DNA of 64,000 nucleotides from JBBRMW01 sp965246845 (lineage in GTDB: Bacteria; Chloroflexota; Anaerolineae; Aggregatilineales; UBA2796): NCBI GenBank assembly GCA_965246845.1, contig CBDFFR010000006.1:1-64000 (forward strand), written 5' to 3'. Shown one piece after another: positions 52,786 through 60,561 of the stretch. The notes under the pieces are model-generated. The model had not been told where the DNA came from. It did no database searches and worked only from the letters and a program-made list of their open reading frames with translations. The position numbers were made by a program, and so were the translations under genes. How positions within the stretch are numbered: the stretch's first letter is position 1; every line of letters begins with the position of its first letter.

Positions 52786-53560
52786 CGTTCGACGTGCCGG
52801 GCTGCGCATATTTCCCCACGAGCCGTAACAGATGGTCGACCTCGAACGGTTTGTGCAGCACCCCGATCACGAATGTCGGTAAGTCACCGGTGATCACATC
52901 CGCTTCGGCAGTGATGATAATGACCGGGGTATGTGGCCGCAACTGGTGGTCGTAGGCGCGCAAAAAAGCGTAGCCATCCATCACAGGCATCGCGAGGTCC
53001 AGCAATATCAGTGCATGATTTGCAGAATAGATCCGATTCAGCGCGACCAGCCCGTTTTCAGCAGCGACGACGCGATACCCTTCCAATTCCAGAATTTCTA
53101 CGACCGCATCCCGCAGGTCTTCGGCGTCTTCAACCACCAGAATAGGCAGTGTGCGGCCATCCGAAAGTAGGACCTCCGACTGACTGGCGAGCGCAAGGGT
53201 TGTGCGAACCCGCATCAGAAACATATCGAGGTCGAGTGGCTGCGAAATGGTCCCGATATTGCGCGTGAACAGATAGTTCCGCAGTTCTGTCGAGATCTGA
53301 AACGCGGTGGTGATGATCAAAATCGGCATATTCGCGACTTCATCGACCATTTTGAGAAGCTGGAGCAGCCCCCACCCGACCCCAACATTCGGCAGGTTGA
53401 AATCGAGGATAATCAGATCGGCACGATCCTGCTCAAGCGTCGCGAGGTGGAACCCGGCGTAGTCGAAAGCGGAAACCTGCCAGCCCTCTTTTTGAAGCAC
53501 CTGCGTGAGGAACTCTCGTGACGTAGTGTGGTTATCGATGACAAGAATTCGAGGTGGCAT
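52757..53560 (-). CDS. Tandem receiver (REC-REC) response regulator
   Basis: A 267-residue protein with two CheY-like domains and no DNA-binding output. REC1 has PRILVIDNHTTSREFLTQVL and the acceptor Asp in LIILDFNLPN, but the conserved Lys reads Gln (TISQPLDLD). REC2 is complete: PILVVEDAEDLRDAVVEILE, ALILLDLAMPVMDGYAFL, PVIIITAEAD and VLHKPFEVDHLL. The ATG at 53560 opens the first receiver. It follows a single-receiver gene by 49 bases on the same strand, suggesting one operon. Confidence 0.88.
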   Translation of the reverse strand: MPPRILVIDNHTTSREFLTQVLQKEGWQVSAFDYAGFHLATLEQDRADLIILDFNLPNVGVGWGLLQLLKMVDEVANMPILIITTAFQISTELRNYLFTRNIGTISQPLDLDMFLMRVRTTLALASQSEVLLSDGRTLPILVVEDAEDLRDAVVEILELEGYRVVAAENGLVALNRIYSANHALILLDLAMPVMDGYAFLRAYDHQLRPHTPVIIITAEADVITGDLPTFVIGVLHKPFEVDHLLRLVGKYAQPGTSNAIDTSTATH

Positions 53561-53609
53561 CACCCATCCCTTCGACTTAGCTTCTGCGTACGGATGGCTT
53601 CGGATGTGT

Positions 53610-54041
53610 CTATTTTTTATGGACGCCATCCATATTGGGCAACGTCGGTGCTTTCGTGGGGACACTCAGTCCCTGTAAGGCATTTTGCACTGCGGAGATC
53701 AAATCACGGCTGCTGAATGGCTTGCGGAGCATCGTCACCTGCTTGGTCGCCAGATACCCGCCGATTTCCTGTGCAAGTTTGACGGCGGTGGTGCAGATCA
53801 GGACCGGGATTTCCGCGGTTGTATCTTCCATCCTGACCAGTTGCAAAAATTCCCAGCCAACCCCTTCGCGCCCCACGTAATAATCGAGGATGATCAAATC
53901 AGGTTTGATGCGGCGCACTTCGCGCAGGTCGGAGTTCAGGAAGAGCTGGGTGAACACCTGCTGATCATCTATCGTGAGGATTTTGTGGAACATGGCGAGG
54001 ATGTCATCCGAATTGTTGATGACCATGATGCGACTTCCCAT
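53610..54041 (-). CDS. Single-domain response regulator with altered acidic pocket
   Basis: A 143-residue receiver. The acceptor Asp is in DLIILDYYVGREGVGWEFLQ, the Thr in VLICTTAVK and the Lys in VTMLRKPFSSRDLI. The N-terminal acidic pair, normally DD or ED, reads NN in IMVINNSDD, so magnesium binding and phosphorylation may be weakened. The segment GVGWEFLQLVRMEDTTAEIP is very like GVGWGLLQLLKMVDEVANMP in the neighbouring tandem receiver, so the two are related by duplication. Confidence 0.86.
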   Translation of the reverse strand: MGSRIMVINNSDDILAMFHKILTIDDQQVFTQLFLNSDLREVRRIKPDLIILDYYVGREGVGWEFLQLVRMEDTTAEIPVLICTTAVKLAQEIGGYLATKQVTMLRKPFSSRDLISAVQNALQGLSVPTKAPTLPNMDGVHKK

Positions 54042-54260
54042 GACGGGCTGCTTTCTGAAAGTGTGCTTTCGTTTTGCTTTTGTTGCGTCTGCGATAGTTC
54101 CGCCTTTGGTCGTCCAATAGTGAAACGCAGCATTCTTGCGAGGTGTGATTTGAAGCGTTCAGACGCCATTTTTGGCGTCCCTGAGTGTTTTGGTTTTGGG
54201 ACGGCAAGAATGCCGTGCGATAGAAAAGTCGCGGATGTCGGAGCGCGTTTGCAGGCGCGT

Positions 54261-54929
54261 CTAGACTTGTTGTGCTGCGGGTCGTGGGCGCGCGGCAGGC
54301 GGCGCGTCCGTTCGGCTCGTGCGCCAGGGTGTGCCGAGGCGCGGCAGGACGAAGCGATCCAGCCCATAGTAACCCGCCGTCTTCCACGCGAGAACCAGCA
54401 GGATCGACACCGCGAAGAGCAGGCCGTTGGTGCTGGCCGTACCCGCCATGACGAAGCTCCAGTTCATGAAGCCGCCCGCAAATGCCGCGATGCCGACAAA
54501 CAGGCCGACGATCAGCGCGGCGCCGATCAGGGTTTCACTCACCGCGACCAGCTTGGCGAACCACACATAGGAGCCGCTATCGAGCAGCCCCTGAATGAAG
54601 CCGCGATACCAGTCAAACGCGATGGGCGTCTTCCCGGTCGGGCTGACGGCAACGGCATTGGCGAGGAACCCTTTCAAAGCAACACCCGTTTCCATCCAGG
54701 CGGGGTTGCTCAGTTTGCCGATCCCGGAATTGAGCCAGACCCAGCCAAGCAGAACGCGCGCGATGAGCCAGACCACCGCAAAACGGGTATCCTCGAAGAG
54801 CAGCCGCGCGATGGGAGGGTTGCTGATGATGTGGCCTTGCATATCCGTGACGTTGTGTGCGCCCTGTCCATCGCGATGCGGTTGTTCGATACCGCTCACG
54901 TCTTGTAACTTCGATTCCTGGCTGGACAT
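54261..54929 (-). CDS. DoxX-family membrane protein
   Basis: A 222-residue protein. A 45-residue cytoplasmic N-terminus is followed by four spans of the DoxX family: VVWLIARVLLGWVWLNSGIG with KLSNPAWM, AKLVAVSETLIGAALIVGLF, GIAAFAGGFMNWSFVMAGTA and LLFAVSILLVLAWKTAGYYG. The end is Pro/Ala/Arg-rich. DoxX proteins are linked to thiosulfate:quinone chemistry or oxidative stress. It lies among response regulators and near the ferritin-like protein. Confidence 0.87.
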   Translation of the reverse strand: MSSQESKLQDVSGIEQPHRDGQGAHNVTDMQGHIISNPPIARLLFEDTRFAVVWLIARVLLGWVWLNSGIGKLSNPAWMETGVALKGFLANAVAVSPTGKTPIAFDWYRGFIQGLLDSGSYVWFAKLVAVSETLIGAALIVGLFVGIAAFAGGFMNWSFVMAGTASTNGLLFAVSILLVLAWKTAGYYGLDRFVLPRLGTPWRTSRTDAPPAARPRPAAQQV

Positions 54930-55122
54930 GAATGTTTACCCCGCTATCCTTATCGAAGGTTACGGGCGGTATTTCAAGTACATTTTTCATGTTTGAAGAT
55001 TTTTCAAAGCAAGTTTGATGTATTCTAATACACCACCGCGAGTGAGCATACACCCAATTCAGATAGACTCAATCAGTCACAAGATGGATTTATTGAAAAC
55101 CCTTGAGAAAGAATAATCGTGA

Positions 55123-55776
55123 TTACGTGACGTAGAATGCACCTGCATCGAGGCTGTGTTGAAGCACCTTGACAATCGCTTCTGTGCGGCTCGCCAAGCC
55201 CAGCTTGCCGAGAATATTGCTCACATGCGATTTTGTGGTGGACAGGCTGATCATCAGCTGGGACGCGATTTCGCTGTTTCCCAGCCCCTTGACGATCAGT
55301 GCGAGGACCTCCCTTTCGCGCGCCGTCAGGGCTTGAAAGGCCAACGCGGGTTCCTGAACCGACCGTACCAATATATCGGTCACTTCCGGCGCGAATGTCG
55401 GAAGCCCGGCGGCGGCGGCGCGGATTGCCGCCGCCAGATCATCGGCGGATACCTTCTTGAACAAATAGCTGATTGCCCCAGCTTCCAGAACGCCCTTGAT
55501 CAAACTCTCTTCGCCGAAGCTGGTGAGCGCGACCACCTGCGTATCCGGGTAATCCTGCCGGATGCGTCGCGTCGCCGCGATACCATCCATGACGGGCATC
55601 ATCAGGTCCATCAATATGACATCGGGGTGTTTTTCGGCACACAGCAGCAGCGCTTCCGCGCCATTTGCAGCTTCCCCGACAAGGCTTAGATCGGCGTAAC
55701 TCAGCAGGAAAACAGCCAGACCCTTTCGCAGCATGGCGTGGTCATCAACGATTACGACCTGAATGGGATCGGGCAT
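55123..55776 (-). CDS. NarL/FixJ-family response regulator
   Basis: A 217-residue DNA-binding regulator. The receiver has IQVVIVDDHAMLRKGLAVFL, the acceptor in VILMDLMMPVMDGIAATRRI, VVALTSFGEES and YLFKKVSADDL. The LuxR-type helix-turn-helix is LTAREREVLALIVKGLGNSE with IASQLMISLSTTKSHVSNIL. GGAG precedes the ATG. Its probable partner is the NarX-type kinase at 56662, on the same strand on the far side of the ferritin-like gene, which may be the target. Confidence 0.92.
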   Translation of the reverse strand: MPDPIQVVIVDDHAMLRKGLAVFLLSYADLSLVGEAANGAEALLLCAEKHPDVILMDLMMPVMDGIAATRRIRQDYPDTQVVALTSFGEESLIKGVLEAGAISYLFKKVSADDLAAAIRAAAAGLPTFAPEVTDILVRSVQEPALAFQALTAREREVLALIVKGLGNSEIASQLMISLSTTKSHVSNILGKLGLASRTEAIVKVLQHSLDAGAFYVT

Positions 55777-55952
55777 GGCGATCAGCTCCTGTTAATGCGA
55801 AACGCACGCTCCGGTCGTCACGGGTGCGCAGATGCGCAAGTGTATGATTTCATCCTAAAGATTGAGAAAATAATCGACCTACTGGATGATCAGCCATTTC
55901 TAACCCGGAATTATACTACGTAGTGTTACATAGTCCCATTGGAGAACTTACA

Positions 55953-56588
55953 ATGTCAACCTCATCGAATATTTCACGCCGCACGATGCTCAAGGGTGGC
56001 GCACTCGCCGCCGCTGCTGTCACCGCGTTCAGCATGGAATCCTTCCTGCACCTGGGGCAGGCGCTGGCCGCCGACCCGACCGACATCGACATCCTGAACT
56101 TCGCCCTGACGCTTGAACATCTGGAATATGCTTTTTATCGCGACGGCCTCAAGGCGTTCACGGGCAAGCGCGACTTCGACTTCTTGCTGCAATTTGGTGA
56201 CAAGCCGGAAAACTCGGCGGTCAAATACTTTGGCTTGATCCGTGACCACGAGCAACAGCACGTCGCCACCCTGACCAAGACGATCCAGAGTCTGAATGGT
56301 ACACCCGTCGCGGAAGCCAAGTATGACTTCGGCTACAAGGATGTGTACGGGTTCGTCGCAACGGCGCAGGCGCTGGAAAACACGGGCGTAATGGCCTATG
56401 ACGGCGCAATCGCCCTCATCCAGAAGCCGGAACTGCGCACGGCGGGCGCGACCATCGCGACCATCGAAGCACGCCATGCCTCGTACCTCAACCTGTTGAA
56501 TGGCGCGGTCCCGTTCCCGACCGCCTTCGACACGCCGAAGACGATGGCCGAAATCCTCGCTATTGCGGGACCGTTCATCGTTAAATAG
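55953..56588 (+). CDS. Tat-exported ferritin-like protein
   Basis: A 211-residue protein with a twin-arginine signal SRRTMLKGGALAAAAVTAFS. A ferritin-like four-helix bundle follows: FALTLEHLEYAFYRDGLKAF, LIRDHEQQHVATLTKTIQSL, FVATAQALENTGVMAYDGAI and ATIATIEARHASYLNLLNGA. The Glu and His residues in these helices fit a di-iron site. It may handle iron or oxidative stress outside the cytoplasm. GGAG precedes the ATG at 55953. A two-tier terminator follows. Both flanking genes are two-component parts on the other strand. Confidence 0.9.
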   Translation: MSTSSNISRRTMLKGGALAAAAVTAFSMESFLHLGQALAADPTDIDILNFALTLEHLEYAFYRDGLKAFTGKRDFDFLLQFGDKPENSAVKYFGLIRDHEQQHVATLTKTIQSLNGTPVAEAKYDFGYKDVYGFVATAQALENTGVMAYDGAIALIQKPELRTAGATIATIEARHASYLNLLNGAVPFPTAFDTPKTMAEILAIAGPFIVK

Positions 56589-56601
56589 CGTCTGTTCGCG
56601 T

Positions 56602-56660
56602 TACCTCCTGAATAGGACGCTACCAGCAACGGTAGCGAACTGCACAGGAGGTATTTTTTT
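56602..56660 (+). terminator. Two-tier rho-independent terminator of the ferritin-like gene
   Basis: Outer stem TACCTCCTG with CAGGAGGTA; inner stem CGCTACC with GGTAGCG across AGCAAC; then seven T. The outer arm contains AGGAGGT, but this is part of the stem. Confidence 0.9.
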
Positions 56661-56661
56661 G

Positions 56662-57963
56662 TCAGGATGTCGCCGTCCCATTCGCGCGATCTGTCCATGT
56701 GACCCGGATGCGCGTCCCCTGCCCCTTTCGGCTGGTTGTCTCCATTGTGCCATCGATGCTCTGGATGCGGTCCTGCATGATGCTCATCCCCAGATGTCCC
56801 AACGCGGTCTGTGCCGGATCGAAGCCGCGCCCATTATCCTGAATGACCAACTCGACCTGTCCCGCGTGGCTGCTGAAATAAATCTCTACCCGCGTCGCCG
56901 ACGCATGAATCACGATGTTGTTGAGCGCTTCTTGCGTGACGCGGTACAAAATAACCTGTACATTCGGCGGCAGCATTTCCTGTGCTTCCACCGTGACCTC
57001 AACGGTTAATCCGCTGCGGTTGGCAGTGACGGTCGCAAGCTGGCGGATCAAATCGCCCGGTTTCCCGGCGGTGAGTTCCGAGGGACGCAATTCCAGCAGC
57101 AGCGAGCGCATTTCACCGAGCGCGCTCTGTGCCAGTTGATACAACGTGGTCAGGCTGCGCTTTCCCGCTTCCCGGTTGAACTCCCAGAGCGTGGGCAAGC
57201 GCTCGGTAATCAGGCTGACCGACCAGAGGGTTTGCGAAAGTGTGTCGTGCAGTTCGGCGGCCAGCCGATTACGCTCCGCAAGGATTGCTGCGCGTTTGGC
57301 GCGATCATAGAGCCGCGCATTGTGGATAGCGATGGCGGCTTGATCGGCGAAGGTTTGCAAGCGTTCTGCGTCGAGTTGCGTGAAGAAGCCCGGCGTCGCG
57401 CTATCGAGCGAGAGAAAACCGAGGATTTGATCCTTTAGCCGGATTGGAACAATCAGGTTGGAATGTATCCAATCCAGCCCCGGAAAGCCGATCCACATAG
57501 AGGACGTTGCTGTGTCGGGGATCGCTACCGGCTTCCCCAGATCGATCATTTGTTGCAGAACGGCCAGCTTTGTAAGCGGGATGCGTTGACTGAGCCATTC
57601 TTTTTCCTGCTCTTTTTCGACATATCCACGCTGGCGCACGACATGCACCAGATCGGATTCGATGAACAGGACATTGGCTCCATCATAGGGCGTAACGCGC
57701 CCCACTGTATCCAGAATTTGATCGAGGACCTTGTTCAGATCGAGCGTGGTGGTCATCGTTGCGATGGTGTCTTGCAGCGCTTCGGTCAGCGCCCGCTGCT
57801 CCTGTTCGAGGTTGCGGGTGCGTTTGTTCTCTTCGATTTGCTCCCGGAGCTGCGTTTCCAGTTCCGTGTTGGCACGCTGTAATTCTGCGTTTGCCTGCGC
57901 AAGCGCTGCCGTGCGTTCTTCGACTTGCCGCTCCAGTTCGGACCCGAAAGGTGTACCACCCAC
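56662..57963 (-). CDS. NarX-type sensor histidine kinase with coiled coil and GAF domain
   Basis: A 433-residue soluble kinase without membrane spans. A coiled coil at about 8-60 (EERTAALAQANAELQRANTE) is followed by a GAF domain (about 75-215: VTPYDGANVLFIESDLVHVV, LIVPIRLKDQILGFLSLDSA). The HisKA_3 dimerisation helix has the phosphorylatable His in ERNRLAAELHDTLSQTLWSV. The HATPase_c domain is at 310-425 (TQEALNNIVIHASATRVEIY, DNGRGFDPAQTALGHLGMSI). The start is GTG at 57963, after GGGAGGTG. It likely phosphorylates the NarL-type regulator encoded at 55123 in response to a cytoplasmic small-molecule or redox signal. Confidence 0.92.
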   Translation of the reverse strand: MGGTPFGSELERQVEERTAALAQANAELQRANTELETQLREQIEENKRTRNLEQEQRALTEALQDTIATMTTTLDLNKVLDQILDTVGRVTPYDGANVLFIESDLVHVVRQRGYVEKEQEKEWLSQRIPLTKLAVLQQMIDLGKPVAIPDTATSSMWIGFPGLDWIHSNLIVPIRLKDQILGFLSLDSATPGFFTQLDAERLQTFADQAAIAIHNARLYDRAKRAAILAERNRLAAELHDTLSQTLWSVSLITERLPTLWEFNREAGKRSLTTLYQLAQSALGEMRSLLLELRPSELTAGKPGDLIRQLATVTANRSGLTVEVTVEAQEMLPPNVQVILYRVTQEALNNIVIHASATRVEIYFSSHAGQVELVIQDNGRGFDPAQTALGHLGMSIMQDRIQSIDGTMETTSRKGQGTRIRVTWTDRANGTATS

Positions 57964-58060
57964 GTTTTCACCTCCCCCGCGCTTACTTCAATGCAAACGA
58001 GGGTGTGCTTTCCTACAGTTATACACATTTCGGGGTGGGATGGCTTGTATGTGGGTCGGG

Positions 58061-58540
58061 CTAGCGTTCGCTCGCGGATTGCCCGTTCGGGAAGGCAGGT
58101 GGCGCGGAACCGATCAATTTGCCGAAGCGCGTCAGGCTGGAGCGAATCGCGGGCAGCTCGAAGCCGGTATGCAGCAGCCCGCGCGTGTACCATTCGGTCA
58201 CTTCCGGCAAACTGAGCCACGCCGTCCCCAGAATTTCCGTCCTGTCGACCACGAAATCGACGCTGTGTGGGCGCGTCAGGAAGACATGATGCGCGCGGTC
58301 GCGGTAGGTGTACATCGCGATGAAGCCCAGAATATCGACCGTGATGCTGAATTCCTCGAAGATTTCACGGTGCAGCGCGGCGTGCAGGTCGGCGTCCTTG
58401 AGTTCGATCCGGCCACCGGGCAAGCCCCATTTGCCAATCGTCTCCGGCAGGTAATTGTGATGCTGTGCCAGCAGATAGCGACCTTCATAATAGAGGACCG
58501 CGCGCACCGCCGAAACGCGCCCCGGAGTGTGTCCGCTCAT
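58061..58540 (-). CDS. Nudix hydrolase
   Basis: A 159-residue protein with a full Nudix box: GGRIELKDADLHAALHREIF with EEFSI. The N-terminal strand AVRAVLYYEGRYLLAQHHNY and the IGKWGLPGG entry are typical of MutT-type enzymes. The substrate is unknown. It lies 29 bases after the era stop on the same strand, so it may be co-transcribed. Confidence 0.92.
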   Translation of the reverse strand: MSGHTPGRVSAVRAVLYYEGRYLLAQHHNYLPETIGKWGLPGGRIELKDADLHAALHREIFEEFSITVDILGFIAMYTYRDRAHHVFLTRPHSVDFVVDRTEILGTAWLSLPEVTEWYTRGLLHTGFELPAIRSSLTRFGKLIGSAPPAFPNGQSASER

Positions 58541-58569
58541 GTATCGCCCGCCGCTCCGTTACCGAACCC

Positions 58570-59505
58570 TTACGATCTGTCTATACGATACCCCAAACGT
58601 CGCAAAACTGCCTCATCGGTTCGCCAGTCCTTCAGCACCTTGACCCACAATTCCAGATAGATTTTGGTATCGACCAGCGCTTCGGCTTCGACGCGCGCTT
58701 CGGTGCTGATCTTTTTGAGCATCGCGCCGTCCTTGCCGACGAGGATGCCTTTTTGCGAGTCGCGCTCGACATAGATATTCGCACGAACGTAGGACAGTTT
58801 GGGAGTGCGTTCGGTGAATTCCTCGATCTCGACGGCGACCGCGTGCGGCACTTCCTCTTTGGTGTTGAGCAGCACCTTCTCGCGGATGATCTCGGCCACG
58901 ATGTCGCGCACGGCGGTATCGCTGATCTGGTCGTCCGGGTAGAACTGCGGACCTGCGGGCAGCTTCCCGACGATGCGCGTGATCAGGTCCGGCACGCCGT
59001 CGCCAAGCTGCGCGCTGAGGGTCGCCCAATCCGCATCCGTCGCGATCAGCTTGCGGTAGGCGTCGACGTTCCGCACGATATGATCGGGCTTGCTGCGGTC
59101 GATCTTGTTGAGCGCAAGGATCACGGGCGCGCCCGATTTCGACTCATTGAGCAGCTCCGCCACGCGCTTGTCTTCATCGGTCGGGAGCGTACTCATATCC
59201 ACGACGAAGAGGATCACATCGGCTTCGCGCAACGCATCGAGCGCGACCTGTACCATGAACTGACCGAGTTTGTGACGCGGCTCGTGGATGCCCGGCGTAT
59301 CGATGAAAATGGCCTGAATATCCGGCTGCGAATAAATCCCAAGCTGGCGCAGGCGCGTCGTCTGTGGCTTGGGGCTGACGATGGCGATCTTGTCCCCGAT
59401 GATGCGGTTCATCAGCGTCGATTTGCCGACGTTCGGGCGGCCAATCACGGCCACGTAGCCGCTGTGGGCGAGGGTGGGTTCAGAGTTATCGTGTGGGTCT
59501 TGCAT
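58570..59505 (-). CDS. era: GTPase Era
   Basis: Essential GTPase for 30S ribosome assembly, 311 residues. GTPase motifs: G1 GRPNVGKSTLMNRIIG, G2 region PKPQTTRLRQLGI, G3 DTPGIHEPRHKLGQF and G4 NKID. The C-terminal KH domain, which binds 16S rRNA, includes RANIYVERDSQKGILVGKDG and the segment after it (AMLKKISTEARVEAEALV). AAAAGG lies before the ATG. Confidence 0.96.
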   Translation of the reverse strand: MQDPHDNSEPTLAHSGYVAVIGRPNVGKSTLMNRIIGDKIAIVSPKPQTTRLRQLGIYSQPDIQAIFIDTPGIHEPRHKLGQFMVQVALDALREADVILFVVDMSTLPTDEDKRVAELLNESKSGAPVILALNKIDRSKPDHIVRNVDAYRKLIATDADWATLSAQLGDGVPDLITRIVGKLPAGPQFYPDDQISDTAVRDIVAEIIREKVLLNTKEEVPHAVAVEIEEFTERTPKLSYVRANIYVERDSQKGILVGKDGAMLKKISTEARVEAEALVDTKIYLELWVKVLKDWRTDEAVLRRLGYRIDRS

Positions 59506-59592
59506 TGAGCCTTTTTTCTGCGCTTGATAGTCTAATGTTCGCAGAGGCGTACCATTTTATAATAAATTAGTGGTGAAAAGGAGTCACAGTAT

Positions 59593-60126
59593 TTATTGTG
59601 AGGCGAGTAGTCGCTTGTTCCCGGTGATCAAATCAAGGCCGGAGTTCACAAAATCGCCGTCGTCGGTTACGAAGGTCAGGTTTCTGGATTTGCACAACCG
59701 CGTCAAAACCTGATCGTTGAAGTCGAGGCTTCCGGTCTCGAACTCCCTCATCAGTGCGTCGTGATCAATAGCTTCAAAACCAGTGTCGATCAAAACTGAA
59801 CGCTTGAGTATTAGACGGACACTGCGCGATATTTCGTCAGCAGTTTTCGACCAAAGTTCACTTCGGCGAAATGATTTGAAGTCGTTAATCATCGCGTTCG
59901 ACATTTCGATACGCGCAAAGCGGTTGATGAATTCGGAGATGACGATGAAATTTGTATACAGAACGCTGTTTGCGCGTCGGGCGCGGCTGAGACCCTGCGT
60001 GTATACATCCTTTCGTTTAGTGTATGAGGTTGTAGGTCCAACAATGAGGAGCCATACCGACGTATCGATAAAGAGGTGATTCCGCTCGGAGAACGAATAG
60101 AGTGAAATGTCGTGAACGCTACTCAT
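59593..60126 (-). CDS. PIN-domain-like nuclease, possible toxin
   Basis: A 177-residue protein. The PIN fold is suggested by the first acidic residue in HLFIDTSVWLLIV, the Glu in FIVISEFINRFARIEM, and the late acidic cluster SLDFNDQVLTRLCKSRNLTF with VTDDGDF. PIN domains cut RNA with these acids and magnesium. The ATG at 60126 overlaps the stop of the DUF4325 gene upstream; a TTG four codons earlier is possible. The DNA is more AT-rich than era or mfd, which fits an acquired module. I infer a toxin-antitoxin-like or RNA-processing pair. Confidence 0.72.
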   Translation of the reverse strand: MSSVHDISLYSFSERNHLFIDTSVWLLIVGPTTSYTKRKDVYTQGLSRARRANSVLYTNFIVISEFINRFARIEMSNAMINDFKSFRRSELWSKTADEISRSVRLILKRSVLIDTGFEAIDHDALMREFETGSLDFNDQVLTRLCKSRNLTFVTDDGDFVNSGLDLITGNKRLLASQ

Positions 60127-60487
60127 CGTCCATTTCAAGCTCTCTTGCGATCACCTTGTCCATATACTCCGACATTACCGGGTCCGAAAAATACTGTTTG
60201 ACGCGTTCAACCACACGCCCCACGAGAAATTCATCATCCGGCTCCAGATCAACAAGGACAACATACTCATTTATCTGCTGCTCGGAGAACAAACCGTATA
60301 ACTCCCCAATTGCTGCGTTGAGAAATGCCGTCGTGAGGTCCTCGATTCCCTGAAACGAGATCACGACCTGCTGCTTGTTTTCGATTGCGGCTTTGGCGAT
60401 AGCGAATACTTTTTCGCCATCATCCGAAGCAAAGCCGAAGGGGTTTCCAATAACGTCCGTGACTTTCACCGTTTGAACATCGATCAT
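60119..60487 (-). CDS. DUF4325 (STAS-like) protein
   Basis: A 122-residue protein with the STAS-like DUF4325 pattern: IDVQTVKVTDVIGNPFGFAS, AIAKAAIENKQQVVISFQGI and EDLTTAFLNAAIGELYGLF. The C-terminal helix is acidic (VMSEYMDKVIARELEMDDE). The family is known to sit next to ATPases or nucleases, but its role is not established. It overlaps the PIN gene by eight bases, as in many antitoxin-toxin pairs. It could be the regulator or antitoxin of that pair. Confidence 0.78.
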   Translation of the reverse strand: MIDVQTVKVTDVIGNPFGFASDDGEKVFAIAKAAIENKQQVVISFQGIEDLTTAFLNAAIGELYGLFSEQQINEYVVLVDLEPDDEFLVGRVVERVKQYFSDPVMSEYMDKVIARELEMDDE

Positions 60488-60561
60488 CGCCGTTTCTCCG
60501 CTTGAACTGCTCGCATCCGGGTCCGCATGAATGAGTCTATCCGATTATCGAGCAATCAACA

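Noticed and set aside
56645..56653. AGGAGGT as a strong ribosome binding site
   Set aside because: It is the 3' arm of a terminator stem followed by seven T and has no start codon at the right distance.
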